Shown: positions 26,304-36,248, counted from the first letter of the stretch. The stretch is DNA of 64,000 nucleotides from Halarsenatibacter sp964462585 (GCA_964462585.1 CAYXAK010000001.1:1-64000); one strand, 5' to 3'. A program made the numbers and translations. Notes: generated by a model not told the origin, from the letters alone.

Positions 26304-27047
26304 TTATTCGATAATCTCCAGCAGATGATCAATTTCTTCGAAGTTCTCTCCCACTCTCTTTGGTATATGAGCATCTGACCCCAGAACTAAATCGACATCT
26401 TTATATATTGCCAGTTTTATGATATCTACAGCCGGATATATCTCTTTTACCGGTTTATTGAGCCCGTTTGTATTTATCTCCAGGGCGGTACCCGTTGATT
26501 TCAAAGATTTTAAAACGGGTTCGACAAGATCCAGCACAAAGCTGCGATCCTCTATGATATGGCCAAATATCTTAATCAGATCGAGGTGTCCAATTATGTC
26601 AAAAAGACAGGAGTCAACTGCTCTTTTCACAAGTGTGAAATACTCTCTGTACAGCTCTTTTAGCTCCTCTTCCCCCTTATATTCAGCAAATTTTTCCCTG
26701 TATTTGGGGTTGTCAAAGTTCCAGTCATCTATATGGTGAACTGACCCGATACAGTATTCCAGGGGATATCTATCAAGTATATCTTTTATGGCCCCCTCTC
26801 TTCCCGGCTTATAATCAAATTCTATGCCGATTTTAACAGAAAGAGAGGTTTTGTCCTTTAAGCTGTAAAGGTTATCGAAATTAAAGGAATCCAGGTAGTA
26901 TTCATGATCGGAAAAGCCCAACCCCTCCAGTCCCTTCTCAGATGCTTTCTCTGTATATTTTTTTAACAGAGGGAAGTTATGGCAGGGTTCGTATTCTTTT
27001 TCTCCATGGGCAAAGGGATGTGTATGCCAGTCTATCTGAGAGATAAT
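26304..27047 (-). CDS. PHP-domain phosphatase (HisJ/histidinol-phosphatase type) with a non-ATG start
   Basis: This PHP-family protein resembles histidinol-phosphatase-type enzymes. Translating upstream of the first NTG codon (TTG 26921) in the same frame gives the metal-binding WHTHPFAHG and the helix after it, which the family needs; the frame opens after a TAA at 27048–27050. No ATG, GTG, TTG or CTG lies upstream of the metal site in that stretch. The codons available are ATT 27047, ATC 27044 and ATA, with AGGGTGA (27060–27054) 6 bases before ATT. I therefore take ATT, giving 247 aa. Other motifs: GIEFDY, GSVHHID, GHLDLIK, LEINTNG and LGSDAH. The substrate is uncertain; no his genes are nearby. 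It lies 28 bases after dapL. Confidence 0.8.
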   Translation of the reverse strand: MISQIDWHTHPFAHGEKEYEPCHNFPLLKKYTEKASEKGLEGLGFSDHEYYLDSFNFDNLYSLKDKTSLSVKIGIEFDYKPGREGAIKDILDRYPLEYCIGSVHHIDDWNFDNPKYREKFAEYKGEEELKELYREYFTLVKRAVDSCLFDIIGHLDLIKIFGHIIEDRSFVLDLVEPVLKSLKSTGTALEINTNGLNKPVKEIYPAVDIIKLAIYKDVDLVLGSDAHIPKRVGENFEEIDHLLEIIE

Positions 27048-27075
27048 TTACAATCACCCTCTCAATTATATATTT

Positions 27076-28257
27076 TTACAGCTGATTTGACTTCAATCTC
27101 TCCAGCGCTTCTTTTATTCTTTCTTTTTTCACTGTAAGAGCCATGCGGACAAAACGTCTGCCCTGTTCACCATATCCCATACCGGGCGTAAAGAATACAC
27201 CTGTTTTTTCGAATATATGCCGGGAAAATTCCTGGCTGTCCTCGTATTTTTCGGGGATCCGGGCCCAGACGTAATATGTTGCAGGATTTGCCTCCACATT
27301 CCAGCCCAGCTCATTTAGCCCCTGAACGAGCAGATCTCTTCGCTCTTTAAATATTTTTGAAGCTTCTTCTACACAATCCCTGCTCTGTTCGAGAGCTGTT
27401 ATACCGGCTCTCTGGATAGCCTTAAATACTCCTGAATCAATATTTGTTTTGAGTGTGCCCAGGGTTTCAACTATTTCAGAATTTCCTGCTGTCCAGCCCA
27501 GTCTCCAGCCGGTCATATTGAATGTTTTGGAGAGAGAACCAAATTCGATACCCACTTCACGGGCGCCAGCAGCCTGCAGCAGGCTGGGAGGTTTATTCTC
27601 CTCGAAATAAATCTCACTGTAGGCGGAATCGTGAATGACTATGAATTCATATTCTCTGGCCAGATCAACAACCTCCTGGAAAAAACCGAGATCGGCCGTA
27701 GCGCCTGTGGGATTATTGGGATAGTTGAGATATATCAGTCTGGCACTTCTCAGTGTTTCTTCATCTAATTCGGCCAGATCTGGCAAAAAGTCATTCTCAG
27801 CTTTTAGCGGCAGTGTGATGGGCTCTCCACCTGCCATTACCACTGATGTTTTGTAGACCGGATAGGCCGGATCAGGCACCAGAGCAATATCTCCAGGGTT
27901 TAAGTAACAGAAGGGAATATGTGCCAGACCCTCTTTGGATCCTATAAGGGAGATTATCTCTTTTCCTGGGTCCAGATCTACATTGAATCTATCGCTGTAG
28001 AAATTTCCCACCGCTGTCCGAAATTCTTCCATTCCTTCATAGGAAGGGTAGCCATGTGTGGAAGGATCATCCACAGCTTTTTTCATGGCCCTGACAATAT
28101 GATCGGGAGTGGGAAGATCCGGATCCCCCACACCGAAATCTATAACATCGACACCCTCATCTCTGGCCTTCTCAATCATCCGATCTATTTCGGCAAATAG
28201 ATATGGTGGAAGATTCTTCATGCGTTTCGATTTTTCAAAACTCAGACCTTTTTCCAT
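27076..28257 (-). CDS. dapL: LL-diaminopimelate aminotransferase
   Basis: DapL converts tetrahydrodipicolinate directly to LL-diaminopimelate, using glutamate as amino donor, for lysine and peptidoglycan synthesis. The protein has 393 aa with class I/II aminotransferase features: DFGVGDPDLPTP near the N-terminus, YPNNPTGA, and the PLP lysine in SLSKTFNMTGWRLGW. The C-terminus has the conserved Arg in RRFVRMAL. Other aminotransferases of this fold are possible, but the next gene upstream is dapF, which uses its product, and this makes DapL likely. ATG 28257 is preferred (9 bases after AAGG); an ATG at 28266 adds three residues. Confidence 0.85.
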   Translation of the reverse strand: MEKGLSFEKSKRMKNLPPYLFAEIDRMIEKARDEGVDVIDFGVGDPDLPTPDHIVRAMKKAVDDPSTHGYPSYEGMEEFRTAVGNFYSDRFNVDLDPGKEIISLIGSKEGLAHIPFCYLNPGDIALVPDPAYPVYKTSVVMAGGEPITLPLKAENDFLPDLAELDEETLRSARLIYLNYPNNPTGATADLGFFQEVVDLAREYEFIVIHDSAYSEIYFEENKPPSLLQAAGAREVGIEFGSLSKTFNMTGWRLGWTAGNSEIVETLGTLKTNIDSGVFKAIQRAGITALEQSRDCVEEASKIFKERRDLLVQGLNELGWNVEANPATYYVWARIPEKYEDSQEFSRHIFEKTGVFFTPGMGYGEQGRRFVRMALTVKKERIKEALERLKSNQL

Positions 28258-28284
28258 TACATTCATCCTTTCCTTTTGTGTTTT

Positions 28285-29211
28285 TTACAGGTTCATCTCC
28301 AGAATCCCCCGGAAAACCCTGCGGGAGGGCCCTAAAATATTAATATCCTCCCCGCTGTATTCTACCACGAGGGTACCACCCGGGAGTTCTATTTCTATCT
28401 CCTCTGCACAGTAACCATTATTTATGGCTGCTGCCCCCACAGCAGCAGCTCCTGTACCGCAGGCCAGAGTTATTCCACTTCCCCTCTCCCACACTCTCAC
28501 TTCAATCTTCTCCTCATTCACTATTCTGGCAAACTCCACATTTGTATTTTCCGGGAAGAGATCATGATTTTCTATTCTCGGACCCCAGTCCTCAAGGGGT
28601 ATATATTCCGGGCTATTCTCCAGAAAAAATATCACATGGGGATTGCCCATGGAGACAAAATTGGCAGTAAAACCGGCAAACTCACCTTCCTCGATAAAAT
28701 CATATTTAGCCTTAAACAGCCTGTTTTTTTCGTCATGGATAAACTGCTCGCTATTTTTGCGAAGATATTCTCCTCTGACAGGCAGGTCCTCAGGAGAAAA
28801 TCTGGGAACACCCATATTGACCTTTACTACGGCCTTAGATTCTGCCGGCAGGTAATCTATCAGCTCCGGTCTTATTATACCCGCACCCGTTTTGAGCACC
28901 ACTCTATCTTTTATCAGATCTCTATCACGGAGATAATGAGTGATACATCTGACACCATTGCCGCACATCTCCGCTCTGCTTCCATCACTGTTGTAGATTG
29001 TGAGATAATAACCCGGTTGATGAGAGTTCGAAAGTTTTCCTTCCTCACTTACTAGCAGAACTCCATCTGCCCCCACACCAAAATTTCGATCACATATCTT
29101 CTTAACCTTCTCCTCTGTGAGCATGAGATCCTTAATTTCTTCAGGTCCCATAATCACAAAATCATTGCCCAGACCATGGAATTTGGTAAAACTTACACCG
29201 TTATTATTCAT
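28285..29211 (-). CDS. dapF: Diaminopimelate epimerase
   Basis: DapF interconverts LL- and meso-diaminopimelate. The two catalytic cysteines are present in AEMCGNGVRC and TLACGTGAAA, and the N-terminus reads FTKFHGLGNDF. At 308 aa it is slightly longer than usual. ATG 29211 overlaps the end of hfq by 8 bases; longer TTG/GTG starts (29235, 29226) lie within hfq. Cotranscribed with hfq upstream and dapL downstream. Confidence 0.93.
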   Translation of the reverse strand: MNNNGVSFTKFHGLGNDFVIMGPEEIKDLMLTEEKVKKICDRNFGVGADGVLLVSEEGKLSNSHQPGYYLTIYNSDGSRAEMCGNGVRCITHYLRDRDLIKDRVVLKTGAGIIRPELIDYLPAESKAVVKVNMGVPRFSPEDLPVRGEYLRKNSEQFIHDEKNRLFKAKYDFIEEGEFAGFTANFVSMGNPHVIFFLENSPEYIPLEDWGPRIENHDLFPENTNVEFARIVNEEKIEVRVWERGSGITLACGTGAAAVGAAAINNGYCAEEIEIELPGGTLVVEYSGEDINILGPSRRVFRGILEMNL

Positions 29212-29416
29212 CCTGATCAAATTCACCCGGGACAATTGTGGAAATGGCGTGTTTGTAGATCATCTTTTCACTCTCATCTTCTCTCATGATGATCGTGAAA
29301 TTGTCAAAACCTGCTATCTCTCCTGTCAGCTGGTAGCCATTGGTGAGAAAAACAGTCACTTCTGATCCCTGTCCAGAAATTTCTTCCAGCAGGTCATCCT
29401 GCAGATCATCTTCCAT
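29204..29416 (-). CDS. hfq: RNA chaperone Hfq
   Basis: Hfq is a hexameric Sm-like protein that binds small RNAs and mRNAs. The 70-aa protein has the Sm1 region (VTVFLTNGYQLTGEIAGFDN) and the Sm2 motif YKHAISTI. ATG 29416 follows GGAGGG with 6 bases between. The miaA-hfq order is conserved in many bacteria, including Firmicutes. The acidic tail is short. Confidence 0.93.
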   Translation of the reverse strand: MEDDLQDDLLEEISGQGSEVTVFLTNGYQLTGEIAGFDNFTIIMREDESEKMIYKHAISTIVPGEFDQDE

Positions 29417-29468
29417 AACGAACCCTCCATAGTAAGTATTAATGAGATTTTGCAAATTACTTATACTC

Positions 29469-30446
29469 TTATATTCCTCTGAAATCGAGATTAAGCGCGG
29501 AATCCAGCGTCAAAAAATTATTCTGCAATATGCGGCCAAGCTCAACAGAAAGCTGAAGATTATCACGGTGGTCGGGATTGACCCAGATGATATCGCTGTC
29601 CCGCTTGAAAAAAGTCAGCTGCTTTTTGGCCAGGTTTCTGGTTCTCTTTTTAATCAATCTTTTGGCTTCCTCAAGGCTTATCTCATCCTCCAGATATCCA
29701 AATAGCTCCTTATATCCAAGAGCCTGCCTGGCCGTAAGGCTCAGATCATAATTTTCGCATAAATATTCCACCTCTTCCAGCAGACCTCTTTCGAACATCT
29801 CCTCAACTCGATCTTCAATTCTGCTGTAGAGCCGGGATCTCTCTCGCCAGACTCCGATTTTTACCATCCTGTATCTGGGCGGTTTTCTCCTCTGCAGAAA
29901 CTCATAGAAGGTCCGGGTTCTGCCTGTCATATAATATATCTCCAGAGCCCTGCTGACCCTCTTTAGATCATTGGGATGAATTCTCGCTGCATACTCAGGA
30001 TCGATATATTCCAGATGGGAGTGCAGTCTCTTCCTTCCCCATTTATCTGCATACTTATAAAATGCTTCTCTTATACCGCCTGCAGGCATATCGGGGATGA
30101 GATAATCTTCTATGACTGAATTAATATAGAGCCCCGTTCCTCCCACCATAACAGGCAGATTGCCCCGCCCGCTGATCCGGGAAATTTTTTCTCTGGCCAG
30201 CTCTTTATATCGAGCCACGGAGAATTCTTCTTCAGGTGAGATAATATCTATAAGATGGTGGGGCGGATCATCTCTAAGAGGGCGGGGTATTTTATCTGTG
30301 CCAATATCCATCTCCCTGTAAATCTGCATGGAATCTGCTGATATTATCTCACAATCTATAAATTTGCTCAGGCTCAGTGAGAGAGAGGTCTTGCCGCCGG
30401 CTGTGGGGCCTAAAATAATTGCCAGCTCTGCCCGGGGTCTTTCCAT
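29469..30446 (-). CDS. miaA: tRNA dimethylallyltransferase
   Basis: MiaA transfers a dimethylallyl group to A37 of tRNAs reading UNN codons, the substrate for MiaB encoded upstream. The 325-aa enzyme has the P-loop GPTAGGKTSLS, ISADSMQIYREMDIGT, and VGGTGLYINS. Later come the ARQALGYKE motif and a C-terminal RTRNLAKKQLTFFKRD segment. The start ATG shares one base with the mutL stop, so the genes are coupled. Confidence 0.95.
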   Translation of the reverse strand: MERPRAELAIILGPTAGGKTSLSLSLSKFIDCEIISADSMQIYREMDIGTDKIPRPLRDDPPHHLIDIISPEEEFSVARYKELAREKISRISGRGNLPVMVGGTGLYINSVIEDYLIPDMPAGGIREAFYKYADKWGRKRLHSHLEYIDPEYAARIHPNDLKRVSRALEIYYMTGRTRTFYEFLQRRKPPRYRMVKIGVWRERSRLYSRIEDRVEEMFERGLLEEVEYLCENYDLSLTARQALGYKELFGYLEDEISLEEAKRLIKKRTRNLAKKQLTFFKRDSDIIWVNPDHRDNLQLSVELGRILQNNFLTLDSALNLDFRGI

Positions 30447-32254
30447 CACCTTTCCACCCTCTTCTTAAGCTCTTCCAGACCCAGACTGATCACGATCGGC
30501 CTCTTATGGGGGCAGTGATAGGGGTTTGAAGTCTGAAATAGCTTTTCACATATACTCTTCATCTCCTCAAACTCCAGATGCTCACCTTCTGTCACTGCTT
30601 TCTGGCAGGAGACATTCTTTAGCATCTCCTCCTGCAGCTCCTCCGCTTCCGGACTTTTATAATCATCCATAATCTGATAGATCAGATCTTCGGCCGCTTC
30701 TGTATCATCTCCCGCGAGAAAGGAGGGAACGGCGGTGAGAGCATAACTTGACGGGCCAAATTCCTCTATGATAAAGCCCTGGGATCGGAGATCATCCCTT
30801 ATATCATTGAGAAGCTCTCTTTCCCGGGGCGGCAGTTCCAGGTTGATCGGTGTGAGCAGCATGCTGCTCTCCACCTCATCGTCTTTTAGCTTCTCCTTCA
30901 ATTTATCATAAATTACCCTCTCGTGGGCATTATGCTGATCTATGATATAAAGGCGGTCTTCGCCCTGATAGAGTATGAAGAGGTTGTGCAGCTGACCTAT
31001 AACCCCGGGCTGAAAACTGGTTGGGCTCTCAGATGCTTCAGTTTCAGTCTCAGCCTCTTTTTCTTCTGCCTCCCGGCTCCGATCTGATTGAGACCTTTCC
31101 GCTCTCTCCGGGACCAGCTCTCTTTGTTTTCCTATATTCTCACTGACTTCACCATTAAAGGCAAATGATTGTCTGCTGTAGCTACTGGAAGAGGAAGCAC
31201 TCTCACTTTCTTTACAGGCCTTGCCGCCGGCAGAAGAAGTTTTTTCCAGCCGCTGGGAGCTGTCGGCATCTTTCAGCACCTCGCCGATCTCTTCGGCCAG
31301 AAATTTTTCTATCTCCTGTCCGCGGCTGAATTTAATTCTCTTTTTGCTGGGATGAACATTGACATCGACCATGATGGGATTTATCTCCAGACTCAAAAAT
31401 ATCAGAGGATACCTGCTGTCGGGCAGAAATTTGCTGTAGGACTTTTCCACGCCCCTGTGCAGATGCTGATTTTTCACGGGACGCTGATTTACGAAGAAAA
31501 ATTCATGCTGGCGCGATGAGCGGCTTATAAGAGGGCTGCCAATAAAGCCTTTTAATCTGAGATATTCTCTGCTGGTATCTATCGGCAGCAGATTATCATG
31601 GATCTTTTCCCCATAGAGGCTGTAAATGGTCGATTTAAGGCTGCCGTTACCGGGGGTATTGAGGCTTTGATTATCATTGTGTAATAGGGAGAAGCTGATC
31701 CGGGGCCGGGCCAGTGCTGCAGAGGTCACCAGTTTACTGACCATGGCCGCTTCTGTGGAGGCTTTTTTCATATGTTTATAGCGGGCAGGCGTGTTAAAGA
31801 AGATCTCCTCCACGGTGATCTCCGCTCCAGGGGGCAGTCCGGCCGTCTTTTTTTCCATTATCTCTCCGCCCTCAATCCTCAGGACACTGCCCTTATTTTC
31901 ATCTTTATGGCGGGATTTAACCGTCAATTTTGAGACTGCCGCAATGCTGGCCAGAGCCTCGCCGCGAAACCCCAGTGTGGTAACAGAGTAGATATCCTCC
32001 ACACTCTCTATTTTGCTGGTGGTATAGCGGTGAAAAGCCTTTTCTATCTGGCTGGAGGGAAATCCCCTGCCATCATCCTTTACCCTGATTAAATCCCTGC
32101 CTCCGGCTTTTAACTCTATCTCTATATTTTCGGCGCCGGCATCTACAGAATTTTCCACCAGTTCTTTCACAGCCGATGCAGGTCTCTCGATAACTTCACC
32201 GGCTGAAATCTGGTTGCAGACTTTTTTGGAAAGCTTTTTTATTTCTCCATTCAC
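30446..32254 (-). CDS. mutL: DNA mismatch repair protein MutL
   Basis: MutL couples MutS mismatch recognition to strand cutting. This is a 602-aa GHKL ATPase with ELVENSVDAGA, DDGRGF and TLGFRGEALASIAAV at the N-terminus and a Ser/Glu-rich linker (about 340–405). The C-terminal domain keeps the nuclease-type motifs SCQKAV and CPHKRP. The main endonuclease motif reads DQHNAHERVIYD (about 435) instead of DQHAx2Ex4E, with Asp for the last Glu. It is probably still an endonuclease, with a small motif change. GTG start behind GGGAGGG. Confidence 0.93.
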   Translation of the reverse strand: MNGEIKKLSKKVCNQISAGEVIERPASAVKELVENSVDAGAENIEIELKAGGRDLIRVKDDGRGFPSSQIEKAFHRYTTSKIESVEDIYSVTTLGFRGEALASIAAVSKLTVKSRHKDENKGSVLRIEGGEIMEKKTAGLPPGAEITVEEIFFNTPARYKHMKKASTEAAMVSKLVTSAALARPRISFSLLHNDNQSLNTPGNGSLKSTIYSLYGEKIHDNLLPIDTSREYLRLKGFIGSPLISRSSRQHEFFFVNQRPVKNQHLHRGVEKSYSKFLPDSRYPLIFLSLEINPIMVDVNVHPSKKRIKFSRGQEIEKFLAEEIGEVLKDADSSQRLEKTSSAGGKACKESESASSSSSYSRQSFAFNGEVSENIGKQRELVPERAERSQSDRSREAEEKEAETETEASESPTSFQPGVIGQLHNLFILYQGEDRLYIIDQHNAHERVIYDKLKEKLKDDEVESSMLLTPINLELPPRERELLNDIRDDLRSQGFIIEEFGPSSYALTAVPSFLAGDDTEAAEDLIYQIMDDYKSPEAEELQEEMLKNVSCQKAVTEGEHLEFEEMKSICEKLFQTSNPYHCPHKRPIVISLGLEELKKRVER

Positions 32255-32271
32255 CCGACTTCCCTCCCCAT

Positions 32272-34908
32272 CTATCTATCACCGAGCACTTCCTGTTTTA
32301 GATTGTGTAAAATTTCCAGGGCCTTTAGTGGTGTGGTATCGTTGATATCTATAGTTTCTATCCTGTTGATGATCTCCTCATAATCATTATTATCATCAGC
32401 TCCATCCAGTGAGAAAAACTGCATCTGGGGAGCCTGAGCCTCATCTTCCTCATCTCCATTTCTGAAGCTGCTCATGGAAACAGAGGAGTATTCCTGCTTC
32501 TGTTCCAGCCTTGTGAGCATATTCCTGGCTTCAGAGATAATATCCTGAGGCAGTCCGGCCAGCTTTGCCACCTCTATCCCATAGCTCTCCTCGGCCGAAC
32601 CGGGTTCGATCTGATAGAGAAAATCTATATCATTTTCCTTTTCCTCTACAACAACATTCAGATTTTTCACACCTTCTTCATTTCTGGCCAGCTCTGTCAA
32701 TTCGTGATAATGAGTGGCAAAGAGCGTGCGGGCTCCGATCCTGTCCGGATCATTGATATATTTGCTCACAGCCCAGGCTATGCTTAAACCATCATAGGTG
32801 CTTGTGCCCCTGCCAACTTCATCCAGTATTATGAGACTTCTATCTGTGGCATTGTTAACTATATTGCTGACCTCATTCATCTCCACCATGAAAGTGCTCT
32901 GACCGGTGGATAGATCGTCACTGGCCCCCACTCTGGTGAAAATTCTATCCACAATTCCTATCCTGGCGGCATCTGCCGGCACAAAGGAGCCTATCTGAGC
33001 CATGAGCGTGATCAAAGCCACCTGGCGCAGATATGTCGATTTACCCGACATATTGGGACCGGTTATGATCAAAAATCTGTTGTTCTCGCGATCCAGTGTG
33101 GTGTGGTTGGGGACAAAATCCACATCGACCATCTCCTCCACCACCGGATGACGGCCCCGGGTGATGGAGATGAGATCATCGTTTTTGATCTCAGGGCGGC
33201 AGTAATCGTTTTCGATGGCCACCATTGCCAGCGATAACAGGCTATCCAGGCGTGCCACCTGCCTGGCCGTTTTCTTCAGTTCATTTAAATTGCGGCGGGC
33301 TGCTTCCCTCAGCTCACAGAATATTTCATATTCCAGGTCATTTATCTTCTCTTCTGCGCCCAGAACAGCCGCTTCTTTTTCCTTCAATTCAGGAATTATA
33401 TATCTCTCGCTGTTGCTGAGCGTCTGCTTTCTCGTATAATCTTCCGGGACTTTGTCCAGGTTGGCGTTGGTAACCTCAATATAATAGCCGAAGACCTTGT
33501 TAAATCCCACCTTAAGTGAATCTATGCCGGTTCTCTTTCTCTCCTGGGGCTGCAGGCGGGCAATCCAGTCTTTTGCCTCCTGGCGATTCTGTCTGAGCTC
33601 ATCGAGCTCCTCGTTAAAACCTTCCTTGATAAGCCCGCCCTCTTTGGGAGAATGTGGCGGTTCTTCTACAAGGGCTTCCTCCAGTTTATCCTTCAAACCT
33701 TCCATATTGTCCATATTCTCCTGGAGTGAGCTTAAGTATCTGCAGTTATATTTATCAAGAGCTTCTCTTATACGGGGAATGAGCTTAAGCGAGGTCCTTA
33801 AAGCTCCCATATCCCGGGGGTTTATTGATTCGTAGCTGATCTTACTCTGCAGCCTCTCCAGATCATATACCTGGCTCAATAGGTCTCTGAGCTTATCAGA
33901 GCCCACATAATCATCGAGCAGTTCATCTACAGCCTCATGTCTTTTTCTTATCTCCTCTACATCCAGAAGGGGCTGATTAATCCACCTGCGCAGACACCTG
34001 GCCCCCATAGAAGTGACGGTCTGATCCAGCACCGACATAAGTGACCCGGATTTCTTTTTATCCCTGATGGTCTCTGTCAGCTCTAAATTTCTGCGCGTGG
34101 CAGCATCGAGCACCATATAATCGTGAACATAATAGGGAGAAAGAGAGGTTATATGATCGAGAGCTTTTTTCTGGGTTTCTCTGGCATAACTTATGACCTC
34201 GGCCGCAGCTTCAAGACCAGCCTTTAAATCCTCACAGCCGTAAGCCTGGAGGGAGTTTATTTCGAAAAATTCTTTCAGACTGGCCTCAGCCTCATCAGCG
34301 GAAAATGATTCGGGAGAGGAGTAGTGAAAATCCCTGTTCTTGGCAAACTTCTCCCACCTGTCACACACTCTCATCTTTTCGGGCATTATGAGCTCACTGG
34401 GCTGTAATCTGTCTATCTCGTCGAATATTGTGGCGAAATTATCGACTTCGGTAACGGCAAATTCCCCTGTGGATATATCCAGAAAGGAAAATCCAAAGCT
34501 TTTGTCCTTCTCTATGATAGCAGCCAGATAATTATTCTTGTGATCCGGCAGCATTTCATCCTCTATTACGGTTCCGGGAGTGATTACTCTGATAACCTCT
34601 CTATCGACCAGGCCGGAAGTTTCGGAGGCATCCTCCATCTGTTCACAGATGGCAACTTTATGGCCTTTTTCAATAAGAGTAGCGATATAGGAGGCGGCAG
34701 AGTGGGCCGGAACTCCTGCCATCGGTATATCCCTGTCTCCCCCCTTGTTGCGTGAGGTCAGGGCTATATCTAAAAGCCTGGCTGCAGTTTTGGCATCATC
34801 TTCAAATACCTCGTAAAAATCTCCAAGCCGGAAAAAAAGAATGCATTCTTCATATCTGTTTTTCATCGTCTTATACTGTTTCATCATGGGGGTTAGCTCT
34901 TCTGACAT
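32272..34908 (-). CDS. mutS: DNA mismatch repair protein MutS
   Basis: MutS recognises mismatches. The 878-aa protein contains the N-terminal mismatch-binding domain with the FFRLGDFYEVF motif (Phe-x-Glu), connector and lever domains. The ATPase has GPNMSGKSTYLRQ (Walker A), the STFMVEMNE region, ILDEVGRGTST (Walker B) and ATHYHEL. This is the MutS1 type, and mutL follows 17 bases downstream. ATG start behind GAGGAGGG. Confidence 0.96.
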   Translation of the reverse strand: MSEELTPMMKQYKTMKNRYEECILFFRLGDFYEVFEDDAKTAARLLDIALTSRNKGGDRDIPMAGVPAHSAASYIATLIEKGHKVAICEQMEDASETSGLVDREVIRVITPGTVIEDEMLPDHKNNYLAAIIEKDKSFGFSFLDISTGEFAVTEVDNFATIFDEIDRLQPSELIMPEKMRVCDRWEKFAKNRDFHYSSPESFSADEAEASLKEFFEINSLQAYGCEDLKAGLEAAAEVISYARETQKKALDHITSLSPYYVHDYMVLDAATRRNLELTETIRDKKKSGSLMSVLDQTVTSMGARCLRRWINQPLLDVEEIRKRHEAVDELLDDYVGSDKLRDLLSQVYDLERLQSKISYESINPRDMGALRTSLKLIPRIREALDKYNCRYLSSLQENMDNMEGLKDKLEEALVEEPPHSPKEGGLIKEGFNEELDELRQNRQEAKDWIARLQPQERKRTGIDSLKVGFNKVFGYYIEVTNANLDKVPEDYTRKQTLSNSERYIIPELKEKEAAVLGAEEKINDLEYEIFCELREAARRNLNELKKTARQVARLDSLLSLAMVAIENDYCRPEIKNDDLISITRGRHPVVEEMVDVDFVPNHTTLDRENNRFLIITGPNMSGKSTYLRQVALITLMAQIGSFVPADAARIGIVDRIFTRVGASDDLSTGQSTFMVEMNEVSNIVNNATDRSLIILDEVGRGTSTYDGLSIAWAVSKYINDPDRIGARTLFATHYHELTELARNEEGVKNLNVVVEEKENDIDFLYQIEPGSAEESYGIEVAKLAGLPQDIISEARNMLTRLEQKQEYSSVSMSSFRNGDEEDEAQAPQMQFFSLDGADDNNDYEEIINRIETIDINDTTPLKALEILHNLKQEVLGDR

Positions 34909-34919
34909 AACTGCCCTCC

Positions 34920-36248
34920 TCAGTCCAGCAGTTCACCGTATAATGTCCAGCTGCCTGCCTCGGTTATCTTCACCGGCACGATTTTCCCCTGCAGTTCAGG
35001 CCGGGCAGGTATGATTACCAGCTTATTTGTGGCGGTGTAACCGCTGAATGTATCAGGATTGTTTTTGCTCTCTCCCTCCACCAGCACTTCCACTACCTCA
35101 TCTATAAGCTTTTCATTCTGTTCTCTGCTTATCTCATTCTGGACATCCATAAGTCTCTGCAGCCTCTCATTCTTGATCTCAGAATCAACTTTGTCTTCCA
35201 TCTTTTCAGCGGCTGTACCGGGCCTTGTGGAGTAAGAAAAGGTAAAAGCCATATCGAATCTGCATCTTCGCACAAGATCGAGTGTCTGCTGAAAATCCTC
35301 CTCAGTCTCACCGGGAAAACCGACGATGATATCGGAAGTTATAGCTGCCTTCTCGTCATCGGCGCGGATTTTTTCTACGAGCTTCAGGTATTCATCGCGG
35401 GTATAGCCCCTGTTCATCCTCTGCAGGATTTTGGTGCTGCCTGATTGAACCGGCAGATGATAATGGGAGCAGATGCTGTCATTATCCCTCACAACATCGA
35501 TTATGCCCTGGTGAAAATCCCGGGGATGAGATGTCATAAATCTAATTCTCTTTAGATCTTTTATTCCTGCCAGTTTTTCCAGCAGGCCGGCAAATGAAGT
35601 GCTGCTGTTCAGATCCTGTCCATAAGCATTCACATTCTGACCCAGCAGTGTGATCTCCTTAACTCCATCTTTGACAAGGTTTTCAACCTCAGAAATAATA
35701 TCAGCCTCGCTTCTGCTGCGTTCGGGGCCTCTCACATGTGGTACCACACAGTAGCTGCAGTAATTATCGCAGCCCCTGACTATGGTAACCCAGGCCTGAA
35801 AATTATTTTTTCTCTTAACAGGTGTGTCGGGATCGGGTTCCTGCGGTTCATCCCAGACCTCTACGATCTGCTCCCTGCCGCTTTTTATCTCTTCGATCAG
35901 GGCTGGAATTCTGTGGCGGTTATGAGTGCCAAATATTATATCTACCTGGGGGTGTTTTTCATAGAGACGGTCTGCGGGCTCATCCTTCTGCATCATGCAG
36001 CCGCCCACAGCCAGAATCATATCCGGGTTATTCTCTTTAAGCTTCTTCAAAGCTCCAACTTTTCCATATACTGTAAGCTCAGCATTTTCCCGGACCAGAC
36101 ATGTATTTATAACCACTATATCAGCATTCTCTGCTTCTTCAGTCGGTTCATAGCCCATATCCTGCAGCTGACCTGATATTTTTTCCGAATCATGCTCATT
36201 CATCTGACAGCCGTAGGTTATGATATGATATTTCTCACTGGCCTCCAT
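34920..36248 (-). CDS. miaB: tRNA-2-methylthio-N6-dimethylallyladenosine synthase
   Basis: MiaB adds the methylthio group to i6A37 of tRNA. The 442-aa enzyme has the MTTase domain (ITYGCQMNEHDSE, NTCLVRE, VGGCMMQ), the radical-SAM motif CDNYCSYCVVPHVRG and a C-terminal TRAM domain. With miaA three genes downstream, the operon holds both consecutive enzymes of ms2i6A synthesis. ATG start 8 bases after GAGGTGA. It is the first gene of the minus-strand run down to udg. Confidence 0.95.
   Translation of the reverse strand: MEASEKYHIITYGCQMNEHDSEKISGQLQDMGYEPTEEAENADIVVINTCLVRENAELTVYGKVGALKKLKENNPDMILAVGGCMMQKDEPADRLYEKHPQVDIIFGTHNRHRIPALIEEIKSGREQIVEVWDEPQEPDPDTPVKRKNNFQAWVTIVRGCDNYCSYCVVPHVRGPERSRSEADIISEVENLVKDGVKEITLLGQNVNAYGQDLNSSTSFAGLLEKLAGIKDLKRIRFMTSHPRDFHQGIIDVVRDNDSICSHYHLPVQSGSTKILQRMNRGYTRDEYLKLVEKIRADDEKAAITSDIIVGFPGETEEDFQQTLDLVRRCRFDMAFTFSYSTRPGTAAEKMEDKVDSEIKNERLQRLMDVQNEISREQNEKLIDEVVEVLVEGESKNNPDTFSGYTATNKLVIIPARPELQGKIVPVKITEAGSWTLYGELLD

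Noticed and set aside
26304..26921. PHP gene beginning at TTG 26921
   Set aside because: That start would remove the HxH metal site that the in-frame upstream sequence encodes.
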